Shown here piece by piece: positions 17,036-26,825 of a DNA stretch of 62,913 nt; positions within the stretch are counted from its first letter, which is position 1; each line of letters begins with the position of its first letter. This stretch comes from Vibrio splendidus (lineage in GTDB: Bacteria > Pseudomonadota > Gammaproteobacteria > Enterobacterales > Vibrionaceae): positions 338,675 through 401,587 of the forward strand of contig NZ_MCUN01000001.1 of the NCBI RefSeq assembly GCF_002873455.1, given 5' to 3'. Under the pieces are notes generated by a model. The model saw only the letters and a list, made by a program, of their open reading frames with translations, was not told where the DNA came from and made no database searches. The position numbers were made by a program, and so were the translations under genes.

Positions 17036-19318
17036 TTAGATCTTACAACCGCCGCCTTCACAATCTTCTTCCGGTACTTGAACTGCATCGCCTTGGTCGT
17101 CTTTAGCACCATCACGCGTGTTATGGTAGTAAAGTGTCTTAACACCGTACTTGTACGCTGTTAGCAAGTCTTTAAGCAGTTGCTTCATTGGTACTTTACC
17201 GCTGTCGTAAACACTTGGATCATAGTTAGTGTTTGCAGAGATAGCTTGGTCAACGAATTTTTGCATGATACCTACTAAGTGCAGGTAACCATCGTTAGTG
17301 CCAATGTTCCAAAGTAGCTCGTAGTTCTCTTTAAGATTTAGGAAATCAGGAACAACCTGCTTCAGGATGCCGTCTTTCGACGCTTTAACTGATACATAAC
17401 CACGTGGTGGCTCGATACCATTAGTCGCGTTCGAGATTTGAGACGAAGTCTCAGAAGGCATAAGCGCTGTCAGTGTAGAGTTGCGAAGACCGTGCTCCAT
17501 GATCTCTTCACGTAGCGTGTCCCAATCATAGTGCAGTGGCTCTTCACATACTAAGTCGATATCTTTTTTGTAAGTATCGATTGGCAGTAGGCCTTTCGCG
17601 TAGTTGGTCTCGTGGAAAGATGGGCAACGACCTTGCTCTTTCGCTAGGTCAACAGACGCTTTTAGCAAGTGGTATTGAATTGCTTCAAAAGTACGGTGAG
17701 TCAGGGCATTTGCACTGCCATCAGAGTACTTAACACCATTCTTCGCTAGGTAGTATGCGTAGTTGATTACACCTACACCTAGAGTACGACGGTTCATTGT
17801 CGACTTACGAGCTGCTGGAAGCGGGTAGTCTTGGTAATCAAGTAGTGCATCAAGTGCACGAACAACCAGTTCAGAAAGTTCAGCTAAGTCGTCTAGCTCG
17901 TTGATTGCGCCTAGGTTGAACGCAGACAGTGTGCATAGTGCAATCTCACCTTCGTCATCTTCTACGTTAGAAAGCGGCTTAGTTGGTAGTGCGATCTCTA
18001 GACATAGGTTCGATTGACGAACAGGTGCTACTTCAGAATCAAACGGGCTGTGTGTATTACAGTGGTCAACGTTCTGAATGTAGATACGACCAGTAGAAGC
18101 ACGCTCTTGCATTAGCAGAGAGAAAAGCTCAACGGCTTTAACAGTCTCACGCTTCACTGAAGGATCGTTTTCGTACTTCACGTAAAGTGCTTCAAAACGC
18201 TCTTGGTTTTCGAAGAACGCGTCGTAAAGGCCAGGTACGTCAGAAGGTGAGAACAAGCTGATGTTGCCACCTTGAACAAGACGAGAGTACATAAGCTTAT
18301 TCAGCTGTACGCCGTAATCCATGTGACGAACACGGTTCTCTTCAACGCCGCGGTTGTTTTTCAGTACTAATAGAGACTGAACTTCACCGTGCCATAGTGG
18401 GTAGAACACCGTTGCTGCACCGCCACGAACACCACCTTGAGAACAACATTTAACAGCTGTTTGGAAGTATTTGTAGAAAGGGATACAGCCAGTATGGAAC
18501 GCTTCGCCATTACGGATTTCAGAACCAAGCGCACGAATACGACCTGCGTTGATACCAATACCAGCACGTTGAGATACGTAACGAACAATTGAGCTTGCTG
18601 TTGCGTTGATTGAATCAAGGCTGTCACCACACTCAATCAGTACACATGAACTGAATTGACGAGTAGGCGTACGTACACCAGACATAATTGGTGTAGGTAG
18701 AGAAATCTTAAACGTAGACGAGGCGTCGTAAAAACGTTTGATGTAGTCAAGACGAGTCGATTTCGGGTATTTACCGAATAAACACGCAGCAACTAAAATG
18801 TAAAGGAACTGAGCACTCTCATAGATTTCTTTTGTTACACGGTTCTGTACGAAGTATTTACCTTCAAGCTGCTTAACCGCCGCGTAAGAAAAGTTTAAGT
18901 CACGCTTGTGGTCGATGTACGCGTCAAGCTCTTCGAATTCAGCTTTCGTGTAGTCTTCCATTAGGTGGCTATCGTATTTACCCATATCAACCAGTTTTGC
19001 AACGTGGTCATAAAGTGCAGGCGGCTCGTATTCACCGTACGCTTTTTTACGTAGGTGGAAGACAGACAGACGTGCTGCTAGATATTGGTAATCAGGAGTC
19101 TCTTCAGAGATTAAATCCGCTGCTGACTTGATGATTGTCTCATGAATGTCAGTCGTGGTGATGCCATCGTAAAACTGAATGTGAGCTTTCAATTCTACTT
19201 GTGATACAGAAACATTGTGCAAGCCTTCAGCTGCCCATGTAATCACGCGATGGATTTTCTCTAAATCGATGGTTTCTTTACGTCCGTTACGCTTAGTAAC
19301 AGTAAGTTGTTGGTTCAT
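17036..19318 (-). CDS. nrdA: Ribonucleoside-diphosphate reductase class Ia, alpha subunit
   Basis: Catalytic subunit (760 residues) reducing ribonucleoside diphosphates. An ATP-cone lies at the N-terminus (TVTKRNGRKETIDLEKIHRV, residues 5-24), giving dATP inhibition. The active-site Cys region is SSCVLIECGDSLDSI (~223-237), the radical-transfer and catalytic loop is NLCLEIALPT (~437-446), and the C-terminal redox pair is CEGGGCKI at the very end. The start ATG at 19318 matches MNQQLTVTKR. NrdR-like boxes and a DnaA box lie upstream. Confidence 0.96.
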   Translation of the reverse strand: MNQQLTVTKRNGRKETIDLEKIHRVITWAAEGLHNVSVSQVELKAHIQFYDGITTTDIHETIIKSAADLISEETPDYQYLAARLSVFHLRKKAYGEYEPPALYDHVAKLVDMGKYDSHLMEDYTKAEFEELDAYIDHKRDLNFSYAAVKQLEGKYFVQNRVTKEIYESAQFLYILVAACLFGKYPKSTRLDYIKRFYDASSTFKISLPTPIMSGVRTPTRQFSSCVLIECGDSLDSINATASSIVRYVSQRAGIGINAGRIRALGSEIRNGEAFHTGCIPFYKYFQTAVKCCSQGGVRGGAATVFYPLWHGEVQSLLVLKNNRGVEENRVRHMDYGVQLNKLMYSRLVQGGNISLFSPSDVPGLYDAFFENQERFEALYVKYENDPSVKRETVKAVELFSLLMQERASTGRIYIQNVDHCNTHSPFDSEVAPVRQSNLCLEIALPTKPLSNVEDDEGEIALCTLSAFNLGAINELDDLAELSELVVRALDALLDYQDYPLPAARKSTMNRRTLGVGVINYAYYLAKNGVKYSDGSANALTHRTFEAIQYHLLKASVDLAKEQGRCPSFHETNYAKGLLPIDTYKKDIDLVCEEPLHYDWDTLREEIMEHGLRNSTLTALMPSETSSQISNATNGIEPPRGYVSVKASKDGILKQVVPDFLNLKENYELLWNIGTNDGYLHLVGIMQKFVDQAISANTNYDPSVYDSGKVPMKQLLKDLLTAYKYGVKTLYYHNTRDGAKDDQGDAVQVPEEDCEGGGCKI

Positions 19319-19415
19319 TCTGCTTAATTTCCCTAACAAAACTGAACAAGGCCGTGTTTTTGTGTGTTTCTGTGTAATTTTTGTAAATTACGTTTCGGCT
19401 TTGTGATCTTGGTCT

Positions 19416-19451
19416 ACCCATATATTGTAGCTCAAACACTACATGTAGGGG
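19416..19451 (-). promoter_or_regulatory. Two NrdR-box-like palindromes upstream of nrdA
   Basis: ACCCATATATTGTAGC (19416-19431) and ACACTACATGTAGGGG (19436-19451) resemble the 16-bp NrdR operators of other bacteria. The second differs at only two positions from ACACTATATATAGGGG, a form I recall for enterobacterial nrdA. Centre spacing is about 20 bases, two helical turns. NrdR represses ribonucleotide reductase genes when bound to (d)ATP. The spacing is shorter than the usual three turns, so I keep confidence moderate. Confidence 0.6.
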
Positions 19452-19520
19452 TTATTTGTTTGTTGGGTTACAAGATAGTGCTACAACTGATATTTTTCAA
19501 GGTAAAGAAATGGGAGTACT

Positions 19521-19529
19521 TGTGGATAA
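19521..19529 (-). promoter_or_regulatory. Consensus DnaA box upstream of nrdA
   Basis: On the minus strand this reads TTATCCACA, the exact high-affinity DnaA box, about 200 bases upstream of nrdA. DnaA boxes upstream of nrdAB couple dNTP supply to replication initiation in E. coli. A 9-mer can occur by chance, but its position is right. Confidence 0.65.
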
Positions 19530-19826
19530 GTGGTGAATTGAAAAAAAACTGTAAGTGACCACTAACTGATGAAGATAGATGTGACTTGATTGTATAAAAG
19601 TCGGCTTTTAATGATGCTTTATTTTTGCACGCTCATAAAAAAAAATCCCTTGATCTTTGAGCAAAACAGGCGATGGATTTTGGGTGATTAAATTTAAAAC
19701 GAGGTGCTCAAAATGGAAGCTAGCGCACGAAATTTAGACTGAAAAAAGTCGCAAACTTATGTTAATTGCAACTCTTTTCATTCGTCATTTTTACAAAATA
19801 TTTTACGGTGGGGCTACCGATATCTT
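19530..19826. other. Non-coding region between nrdA promoter and ubiG end
   Basis: About 300 bases with no supportable gene. It is A/T-rich, with an A9 run near 19639. A nine-codon ATG frame starts near 19711 behind GAGG, which is too short to call. I see no clear T-tailed terminator for ubiG; only a small CGGT/ACCG hairpin close to its stop. Confidence 0.5.
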
Positions 19827-20537
19827 TTAGCCTAAGTTTTGAGTGTGGACGATGTAATTCACATCGACATTCGACCCTAAACGATACGTATCTGTTAGTG
19901 GGTTGTAATGCAGCCCAGTAATGCCTAATTCTTGCAGAGGCGTATTGTCAATCATCTTGATGAGTTCAGCTGGTCGAATGAACTTTTCGTGGTCGTGAGT
20001 ACCTTCTGGCACAATCTTAAGTAGCTTCTCTGCACCAACAATAGCGAAAAGGTAAGACTTAAAGTTACGGTTCAATGTCGAGAAGAACACATGGCCACCC
20101 GGTTTAACTAACTTTGAACAAGCCGAGATAACCGATTGTGGGTCAGGAACGTGCTCTAGCATTTCCATGCAAGTCACCACATCATAAGATTGCGGGTTTT
20201 GCTCGGCATGGTCTTCAATGGTGCTTTGGATGTAATCGAGCTTGGTGCCGGTTTCTAATGCGTGTAGGCGAGCGACTTCTAGTGGTTCTTTACCCATATC
20301 TAGGCCTGTGACTCTCGCACCCTCTACAGCCATGCTTTCAGCCAGAATACCGCCGCCGCAGCCGACATCGAGAACTTTCTTGCCAAAAAGGCCTTCGGTT
20401 TTCTCTAGCACGTAATTTAAGCGCAGCGGATTGATTTGATGTAGTGGCTTAAACTCGCCTTCTAGATCCCACCAGCGCGACGCCATGTCTTCGAATTTTT
20501 TGATTTCTGCTGGGTCTACGTTTTGTGATTTAGTCAT
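19827..20537 (-). CDS. ubiG: Ubiquinone biosynthesis O-methyltransferase
   Basis: SAM-dependent methyltransferase catalysing both O-methylations in ubiquinone synthesis. The 236-residue product has the class I SAM motif [16 protein letters not shown] (residues ~55-70), the acidic motif GLDMG after it and the post-I/II motif [10 protein letters not shown] (~124-133). The ATG at 20537 follows GGAAATG upstream and gives the usual N-terminus [12 protein letters not shown]. It is divergent from gyrA, as in many gammaproteobacteria. Confidence 0.95.
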   Translation of the reverse strand: MTKSQNVDPAEIKKFEDMASRWWDLEGEFKPLHQINPLRLNYVLEKTEGLFGKKVLDVGCGGGILAESMAVEGARVTGLDMGKEPLEVARLHALETGTKLDYIQSTIEDHAEQNPQSYDVVTCMEMLEHVPDPQSVISACSKLVKPGGHVFFSTLNRNFKSYLFAIVGAEKLLKIVPEGTHDHEKFIRPAELIKMIDNTPLQELGITGLHYNPLTDTYRLGSNVDVNYIVHTQNLG

Positions 20538-20820
20538 AATCGGCATTTCCAAGTTAAATAATGCATCCATGAAATTGCAGGCATTATAACTTGCCTTTTC
20601 CTGCTGACCAGAAGATCTACAATTTTGCTAGTTTATTGGGTGTAAAGTGACCATGTTTCAGCAAGATATGACGCTGAGGTGCAATTTCTCATCAATAGAT
20701 TGGCTACAAGGGTCACAAGATGGTAAAAGGAGAGGGAAAGTGATGCCTCCGTAGGTAAATTTGTGTTATATTTTTCGGTCTTATACGTATTCAAAAATAC
20801 GATCTGACTATAGAGGGAAA

Positions 20821-20832
20821 ATGGCTCTATGA
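20821..20832 (+). other. Three-codon frame overlapping the gyrA start
   Basis: ATG GCT CTA TGA ends in an ATGA overlap with the gyrA initiation codon at 20829. The only purine-rich ribosome site, AGAGGGA at 20812-20818, is very close to the first ATG and far (about 10 bases) from the second. Ribosomes may terminate and restart, or simply use 20829 directly; the sequence cannot decide. Confidence 0.35.
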
Positions 20833-23501
20833 GCGATCTAGCGAAAGAGATCACGCCCGTAAATATTGAAGATGAGCTTAGAGGTTCATACCTAGACTAC
20901 GCGATGTCCGTCATCGTTGGTCGTGCCCTTCCAGATGTGCGTGATGGCCTAAAACCAGTACACCGCCGCGTTTTGTTCGCGATGAATGTACTAGGTAATG
21001 ATTGGAACAAAGCATATAAAAAGTCTGCTCGTGTAGTAGGCGATGTAATCGGTAAATATCACCCACACGGTGATAGTGCGGTATACGAGTCAATTGTTCG
21101 TATGGCTCAGCCGTTTTCACTACGCTATATGTTAGTCGATGGCCAAGGTAACTTTGGTTCGGTTGACGGCGATTCAGCTGCGGCAATGCGTTATACCGAA
21201 GTTCGTATGTCAAAAATAGCTGGTGAGCTATTAACGGATCTTGATAAAGATACGGTTGACTTCGTTCCTAACTATGATGGAACCGAGCAAATACCAGCAG
21301 TTTTACCAACAAAAATACCAAACCTATTGGTTAACGGTGCTTCTGGTATCGCAGTAGGTATGGCTACCAACATCCCGCCACATAACCTTGGCGAAGTTGT
21401 TGATGGCTGTTTAGCTTTTATCAATAATGAAGACATCACTATTGATGAGCTAATGGACTACATCCCTGGTCCAGACTTCCCGACAGCAGCATTAATCAGT
21501 GGCCGTAAGGGCATTGTTGATGCATATAAGACTGGTCGTGGCAAAGTTTACATGCGCTCGCGCGCGAACATTGAAATGGAAAAGAACGGTAAAGAAACAA
21601 TTATCGTTACTGAAATTCCATATCAAGTGAACAAAGCTCGTCTGATCGAGAAGATTGCAGAACTTGTAAAAGACAAGAAAGTTGAAGGCATCAGTGCACT
21701 GCGTGACGAATCTGATAAAGATGGTATGCGTATTGTTATTGAATGTAAGCGTGACGCTGTCGGTGAAGTTGTACTAAACAACCTTTACTCACAAACTCAA
21801 CTGCAAACAACTTTCGGCATCAACATGGTTGCTCTGAACAACGGCCAGCCACAACTTTTCAACATTAAAGATATGTTGAAGTGTTTTGTTGATCACCGTC
21901 GTGAAGTTGTGACACGTCGTACTATCTTCGAATTGAAGAAAGCGCGCGATCGTGCACATATCTTGGAAGCTCTATCTTTAGCGCTTGCAAACATTGATGA
22001 AATCATTGAACTGATCAAGAACGCACCAACACCAGCAGAAGCTAAAGTTGGTCTAGTGTCTCGTGGTTGGGATCTTGGTAACGTTGCATCAATGCTTGAA
22101 CGTGCCGGTACTGATGCAGCTCGTCCAGATTGGCTTGAAGACCAATACGGTATCCGTGATGGTCAATACTTCCTAACGGAAACTCAAGCGCAAGCTATTC
22201 TAGAACTTCGTCTTCACCGCCTAACTGGCCTTGAGCACGAGAAGATTCTAGACGAATACAAAGCACTTCTAGAAGAGATCGCTGAGCTAATGCATATTCT
22301 TGCAAGCACTGAGCGTTTGATGGAAGTGATCCGTGAAGAACTTGAAGCGGTACGTGATATCTATGGCGACGAGCGTCGTACAGAAATCACAGCAGCGGTT
22401 CATGACATCGACATGGAAGAGCTAATTGCTCAAGAAGACGTTGTAGTAACGCTTTCTAACGCAGGTTACGTTAAGTACCAAATCCTAAGCGACTACGAAG
22501 CTCAGCGTCGTGGTGGTAAAGGTAAGAGTGCAACTAAGATGAAAGATGAGGATTACATTGAGCGTCTGCTTGTTGCTAATACTCACGATAACATCTTATG
22601 TTTCTCTACTCGTGGTAAAACGTACCGCTTGAAAGTTTACCAACTGCCTCAAGCAAGCCGCACCGCTCGTGGTAAGCCTATCGTTAACATTCTTCCTCTA
22701 GAAGAAGGTGAGCGTATTACGGCTATCCTGCCTGTTTCTGAGTTCTCTAACGAGAAATTCATCTTCATGGCAACAGGCGACGGTACCGTTAAGAAGACAT
22801 CACTGGATCAATTCGCAAACGTACGTGCTAACGGCCTAATCGCAGTTAACCTACGTGACGATGATTCACTGATTGGCGTTGATATTACTGACGGTAATAG
22901 CGACATCATGCTGTTCTCGAAGTCGGGCAAAGTTGTTCGCTTTAACGAGGACAAAGTACGTCCAATGGGTCGTACTGCCTCTGGTGTTCGTGGTATGAAG
23001 CTTTCAGAAGACGATCAAGTGGTTTCACTGATTGTTCCTTCAAACGAAGGCGATATCCTAACTGTGACTCAAAACGGTTACGGTAAGCGTACTGAGCTAG
23101 CTGAATACCCAACGAAAGGCCGTGCAACGCAAGGTGTAGTATCTATCAAAGTCTCTGATCGTAATGGCCCAGTAGTTGGTGCTGTTCAGGTTGAAGAAGG
23201 CGATGAAATGATGATGATCACCGACGCAGGTACACTAGTACGTACTCGCGTAGCGGAAGTAAGCCAGGTTGGTCGTAACACTCAAGGTGTAACACTGATT
23301 CGTACTGCTGAAGACGAGAATGTTGTAGGTCTACAACGTATCGACGAAGTAGAAGAAGCGGAGATTGTTGAAGGCGAAGAAACTGAAGAAGCAAATGCTG
23401 ACGCAGTAAATGCTGAAACGGCTGTTGTTTCTGAATCAAGTGAAGAGCAAGCATCAGATGCTTCTGACTCTGAAAGTGATAGCGAGCAAGACACTGAGTA
23501 A
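20829..23501 (+). CDS. gyrA: DNA gyrase subunit A
   Basis: Type IIA topoisomerase subunit that breaks and rejoins DNA through the catalytic tyrosine in [10 protein letters not shown] (residue 122 by E. coli numbering, same numbering here). The N-terminus [16 protein letters not shown] is canonical. The quinolone-determining region reads [15 protein letters not shown], so Ser83 is kept and position 87 is Glu where E. coli has Asp. The C-terminal beta-pinwheel carries the GyrA box near QRRGGKGKS (~558). Length is 890, slightly longer than E. coli because of an acidic tail rich in Glu/Ser/Asp. It is transcribed alone, with a terminator after it. Confidence 0.97.
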   Translation: MSDLAKEITPVNIEDELRGSYLDYAMSVIVGRALPDVRDGLKPVHRRVLFAMNVLGNDWNKAYKKSARVVGDVIGKYHPHGDSAVYESIVRMAQPFSLRYMLVDGQGNFGSVDGDSAAAMRYTEVRMSKIAGELLTDLDKDTVDFVPNYDGTEQIPAVLPTKIPNLLVNGASGIAVGMATNIPPHNLGEVVDGCLAFINNEDITIDELMDYIPGPDFPTAALISGRKGIVDAYKTGRGKVYMRSRANIEMEKNGKETIIVTEIPYQVNKARLIEKIAELVKDKKVEGISALRDESDKDGMRIVIECKRDAVGEVVLNNLYSQTQLQTTFGINMVALNNGQPQLFNIKDMLKCFVDHRREVVTRRTIFELKKARDRAHILEALSLALANIDEIIELIKNAPTPAEAKVGLVSRGWDLGNVASMLERAGTDAARPDWLEDQYGIRDGQYFLTETQAQAILELRLHRLTGLEHEKILDEYKALLEEIAELMHILASTERLMEVIREELEAVRDIYGDERRTEITAAVHDIDMEELIAQEDVVVTLSNAGYVKYQILSDYEAQRRGGKGKSATKMKDEDYIERLLVANTHDNILCFSTRGKTYRLKVYQLPQASRTARGKPIVNILPLEEGERITAILPVSEFSNEKFIFMATGDGTVKKTSLDQFANVRANGLIAVNLRDDDSLIGVDITDGNSDIMLFSKSGKVVRFNEDKVRPMGRTASGVRGMKLSEDDQVVSLIVPSNEGDILTVTQNGYGKRTELAEYPTKGRATQGVVSIKVSDRNGPVVGAVQVEEGDEMMMITDAGTLVRTRVAEVSQVGRNTQGVTLIRTAEDENVVGLQRIDEVEEAEIVEGEETEEANADAVNAETAVVSESSEEQASDASDSESDSEQDTE

Positions 23502-23535
23502 TCTCGATTACGTTAAGTAATTAAGCTTACCAATG

Positions 23536-23565
23536 AAAAAACCGAGCCTAAGTGCTCGGTTTTTT
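23536..23565 (+). terminator. Rho-independent terminator of gyrA
   Basis: AAAAAACCGAGC / GCTCGGTTTTTT with a six-base loop, 34 bases after the gyrA stop. Confidence 0.92.
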
Positions 23566-23761
23566 ATTGCCTGTCATTTCACTCTTTTTCTCTTCTCTTC
23601 TCATTTGGTTTATGGCTTATGGCTTAGGTCTCAGCACCAACCTTAACCCGTCGCTTTATGCGAAAGTTTGAGCACTAAATCTCGAACGCTAAACTTTGAT
23701 CAATAACGAGGCAGGGCGAAAACGATAGAGTAGGGATAGATCTAAATAAAAGGGATGTGGA

Positions 23762-24391
23762 ATGGATATCTGGTTGTTGGTTGCGTTGATACTAATGAGC
23801 CTGTTTTTGATTGTGATCGTTATTGCCGCGAACAACAATGGCAGTCATCTAAAAGGCAATGTGATGATTTCATTTACTGCTGTGGCTTTAAGCGTGCTTG
23901 TCTGGTCTCAATTGAAACAAGAGTTACCTCAACTGCCTTTGGATGATAACAATAACTACACGGCAACAGATTTCGAAGATGAGCTTCAGCAGAGCCTTGA
24001 GCAAGACCCGAATCAATCTGACTTGTGGTTTAAGCTTGGTGGCGTGTACATGCAGAAAGCGGAGTTTGATGCAGCGTTTACCTGCTATGATTATGCTATT
24101 CGCTTAGACCCTCAAGCACCTTCTGGCCTCTATGCTGCCAAAGCAACTGCACTTTATTATCTTAGTTCTCAAGCCATGAGTGATAATGTTAATGCGTTGT
24201 TGGAGCACTCAATGCAGCTTGATCCCAATGATCGTACGGCATTGATGTTGATTGCGACCGATCACTTCATCAGCATGCGCTATCAACAAGCGATCGATGC
24301 GTGGACTCAAATCTTAGATTCCAATCAGAAGGGCATTGATCGTGTCTCTATAATCCATTCGATCAACCAAGCCAAACAGATGATCCGTTAA
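23762..24391 (+). CDS. TPR protein of the NrfG / CcmI type
   Basis: A 209-residue membrane-anchored protein with two N-terminal hydrophobic segments (residues ~3-23 and ~33-49) and a periplasmic tetratricopeptide domain (~85-205; SDLWFKLGGVYMQKAEFDAAFTCYDYAIRLDP is a full repeat start). NrfG and the CcmI/CycH C-terminus bind apocytochrome c during haem attachment. It lies next to the nitrite reductase genes but on its own promoter, so assembly of NrfA is the probable job. Purine-rich AAAGGGATGTGGA precedes the ATG. Confidence 0.75.
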   Translation: MDIWLLVALILMSLFLIVIVIAANNNGSHLKGNVMISFTAVALSVLVWSQLKQELPQLPLDDNNNYTATDFEDELQQSLEQDPNQSDLWFKLGGVYMQKAEFDAAFTCYDYAIRLDPQAPSGLYAAKATALYYLSSQAMSDNVNALLEHSMQLDPNDRTALMLIATDHFISMRYQQAIDAWTQILDSNQKGIDRVSIIHSINQAKQMIR

Positions 24392-24442
24392 GCCTGGCTA
24401 ATTGCTAAAGAGGCGATCTTACTTAAGAGCTCATCTCTAAGA

Positions 24443-24787
24443 CTATTGGTTTTCCTGCATTTCGATTAAGCCACCTGCGTTATGGATTTGAGTAAACCCT
24501 TGAGCGCGCAAGAATTGATAAGCTTGCCCTGAACGATTGCCACTGCGGCAATACAACACGATGGGTTGGTCTTTATCTATCTTAGCAAAGTGAGTAGCCA
24601 CTTCAGAAAGAGGGTAGTTGATGGCGTTGTCTAGATGCCCTTGTTCGAACTCTGCAGGTGTTCTGACATCAACGACTAATGCGCCTTTCTCTATTAACTC
24701 CCACCCTGTCTCAGCACGCTCAGAGGCATGAACGCTTGAACTGAGTAGTGCAATATATAATGCCGTAAGCGAAAGTAAGATTTTCAT
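24443..24787 (-). CDS. Exported single-domain rhodanese (PspE-like)
   Basis: A 114-residue rhodanese with an N-terminal signal peptide (residues ~1-21, cleavage near VHA-SE) and the active loop CRSGNRS (~80-86), whose cysteine carries persulfide. VVDVRTPAEFEQGHLDNAINYPL is the family's first signature. It probably acts in the periplasm. It lies between the NrfG-like gene and nrfA, convergent with the former. Sulfur handling for respiratory enzymes is possible but not shown. Confidence 0.85.
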   Translation of the reverse strand: MKILLSLTALYIALLSSSVHASERAETGWELIEKGALVVDVRTPAEFEQGHLDNAINYPLSEVATHFAKIDKDQPIVLYCRSGNRSGQAYQFLRAQGFTQIHNAGGLIEMQENQ

Positions 24788-24853
24788 TGTTTAATCCTTT
24801 AATTGGCGAGTGGATCTGGGTATCGATAGTGATGTGTATTCCCCCAAAACCTA

Positions 24854-24890
24854 AAAAACCAGCCACACAACAATAGTGTGACTGGTTTTT
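24854..24890 (-). terminator. Rho-independent terminator of nrfA
   Basis: AAAAACCAG / CTGGTTTTT outer stem with inner CACAC/GTGTG, located 24 bases past the nrfA stop on the minus strand. Confidence 0.88.
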
Positions 24891-24913
24891 ACTTAATGGT
24901 CTAATTGAAGAAA

Positions 24914-26344
24914 CTAGTATTCGTAGTTGGCTTCACGCTTTTCAGCTTGCTCTTCCCATTTAGGAACAACCGTGTCTAAGAAGTGTTGTTTCTCAGCGTT
25001 CATCTTATCCATGTCCATTCCAAGCGCTTTTTGAGCCGCTTCTTTTGTCGAGATATCTGGAATCTCGATTGGATCGGTGATGCCTTTCTTCGCCAGTAGA
25101 CGAACAATCTTAGTACGAGCATCCGCGGCGCGGTCAACAGCAGTACCTAGCACTTCTAGAGCGATTTCAGGTGCGTGCATGTGAATACCGTGAGACGCGA
25201 TAGCGTAGTCCCAACGCCATTGAGCGTGACGGATATCCAGTAGGATAGGTTCCATCTCTTGCTCTGTCGCACCCGCTTCCCATGCTGCGCCTGCTTCAAA
25301 GTGAGCAGCAACGATTTGTTTCTCAGCAGTCAGCTTCATGTTCAGCACTTGTGCTTTACGGCTTGAAACGATGTTACGCATGGTTTCTTTAGTTTGAGTG
25401 TGACAGTTTGCACACGTATCTTCGAAGCGGTCGAATGGGTTACCCACTTTATGGTCGGTATAAACGGTGCCATCTTCTTTGGTCACTTTCGGCATATGAC
25501 AGTCAGCACAAACGACTTTGTTCTTACCGTGGATGCCTTCGCGCCATGTTTCGAAACCTGGGTGCTGTGCTTTCAACATTGGTGCTTTCGATACTTTATG
25601 CGTCCAATCTTTAAAGTTGATTGCATCATAGTAACGTTCCATGTCGCCAACGGTTGTACCTTGGTCCCAAGGGAATTTCACACCTTTGGTTGGCCCTGTG
25701 AAGTAGTATTCCACGTGACACTGAGCACAAACAGAAGCTTGTTGATCTAAACGGCTTTGCTCATCAAACTTTTTACCAATTGTTTCAAATGCACGTTCAA
25801 CGTATGGGCGAGTAACTTTAAGTGCCGGTTCGCCATTTTTGAACCCTTCACTTTTGGTATCGTGACAATCAGAACAACCGATAGGGTTAATAATTTCATT
25901 ACCTAAACGTGCCCATTTGCCTTCAAAGTAACCATCTTCACCACGTTCTTCTATAGTACGAGCGACATCAGGGCTTTTACAGCTCCAACATGCCATAGGC
26001 ATCGGGCCTGAGTTTTCGTCCGTTGGGCCACCAGTACGAAGTGTTTGTCTTACATCGTCAATGGCATAAAAGTGGCCGCGTGCTTTGTTGTAGTCTTTTG
26101 CGAAGCCGTAGCCAGCCCACATGATGACCATGTTCGGATCTTCTTTTAGTGCGTCTTCAATAACTTCGCTTTCTGAAGTCTGTCTCCATGAATGATATTG
26201 ATCTGGGTGGTTTTGCTCGAACTGGTCGTTACGAGGGTCGCCAATTTCTTTTTGTTCAGACGCAGCAAAACTGGTCGCGCTTGCTAGTGATGCGCTAACC
26301 ATTAATAGTGCTGTGACCGAATTACGTATCCAATGCTTTTTCAC
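24914..26344 (-). CDS. nrfA: Cytochrome c552, ammonia-forming nitrite reductase
   Basis: Periplasmic pentahaem enzyme reducing nitrite to ammonia. After a signal peptide (residues 1-28, AFTER ATSFAA) it has the special catalytic haem site CWSCK (119-123) with lysine as ligand, then four CxxCH sites: CSDCH (157-161), CAQCH (206-210), CADCH (279-283) and CANCH (311-315). Length 476 is typical. It is divergent from nrfBCDE, so the catalytic and electron-donor parts have separate promoters. FNR and NarP-type sites lie in the shared region. Confidence 0.97.
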   Translation of the reverse strand: MKKHWIRNSVTALLMVSASLASATSFAASEQKEIGDPRNDQFEQNHPDQYHSWRQTSESEVIEDALKEDPNMVIMWAGYGFAKDYNKARGHFYAIDDVRQTLRTGGPTDENSGPMPMACWSCKSPDVARTIEERGEDGYFEGKWARLGNEIINPIGCSDCHDTKSEGFKNGEPALKVTRPYVERAFETIGKKFDEQSRLDQQASVCAQCHVEYYFTGPTKGVKFPWDQGTTVGDMERYYDAINFKDWTHKVSKAPMLKAQHPGFETWREGIHGKNKVVCADCHMPKVTKEDGTVYTDHKVGNPFDRFEDTCANCHTQTKETMRNIVSSRKAQVLNMKLTAEKQIVAAHFEAGAAWEAGATEQEMEPILLDIRHAQWRWDYAIASHGIHMHAPEIALEVLGTAVDRAADARTKIVRLLAKKGITDPIEIPDISTKEAAQKALGMDMDKMNAEKQHFLDTVVPKWEEQAEKREANYEY

Positions 26345-26471
26345 AGTGATATCTCCAATATACTGATTCTTATACCAAGCGTTGTGAGTTTGCTATTCAA
26401 ATTAAGAACTGGAGAATTCCTGTTTATATTAATTCATAAACAAACACATTTTGTTACGTGTTGGATATAGC

Positions 26472-26485
26472 TTGTCTTAGATCAA
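26472..26485 (-). promoter_or_regulatory. Candidate FNR box upstream of nrfA
   Basis: TTGTCTTAGATCAA has one perfect half (ATCAA) and three of five matches in the other. It lies about 134 bases upstream of the nrfA start. Weaker than the dms box. Confidence 0.45.
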
Positions 26486-26521
26486 TTAATGGTAGTGACC
26501 TCAATCACGTTGAAGTTTATA

Positions 26522-26537
26522 TACCCCTAAAGGGGTA
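26522..26537. promoter_or_regulatory. Perfect NarP/NarL 7-2-7 site
   Basis: TACCCCT-AA-AGGGGTA is a perfect inverted pair of heptamers, each matching TACYYMT, separated by two bases, the arrangement NarP requires. It lies upstream of the nrfA FNR-like site, as at the E. coli nrf promoter where nitrite-activated regulator binds upstream of FNR. Confidence 0.8.
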
Positions 26538-26662
26538 TTGGTGGGTAGGGTTATTAAAATTCAATTGAGAATTATTATCATATATAACAATCAATTACCT
26601 AAATTGACCATGGTATAAATAGGGTGATTGCGTTCACAGATTAACCCATTCAAATTTCGTAT

Positions 26663-26678
26663 TACCTAATTAGAGGTA
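26663..26678. promoter_or_regulatory. Second NarP/NarL 7-2-7 site, nrfB side
   Basis: TACCTAA-TT-AGAGGTA: the right heptamer matches the consensus fully and the left misses only the last base. It is about 150 bases upstream of nrfB. An FNR-like TTGAT-N4-TTTAA at 26732-26745 lies between it and the gene. Confidence 0.65.
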
Positions 26679-26825
26679 TATTCTAATTATAGAAAGCGTT
26701 GTGGCTTATCCAAAATAAGAATTGATATCATTTAAACGGTAATAATATCGTTTAAGGGTACTTTTGTTTAACCGGAATATTGTTTAGTTGAGAGTTAAAT
26801 AATTCCGGTATAAGGAAAGGATAAA

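Larger units (their letters stand above)
26345..26825. other. Divergent nrfA / nrfB control region
   Basis: This 481-base region has no gene. Besides the listed FNR and NarP-type sites it holds a small palindrome TCAA-N5-TTGA near 26511-26523 and AT-rich stretches suited to promoters. Both flanking operons appear to be fired from here under low oxygen with nitrite. Confidence 0.6.

Noticed and set aside
20633..20854. Minus-strand frame across the gyrA promoter
   Set aside because: It overlaps the gyrA start and ubiG upstream region, and the sequence has no domain or ribosome site.
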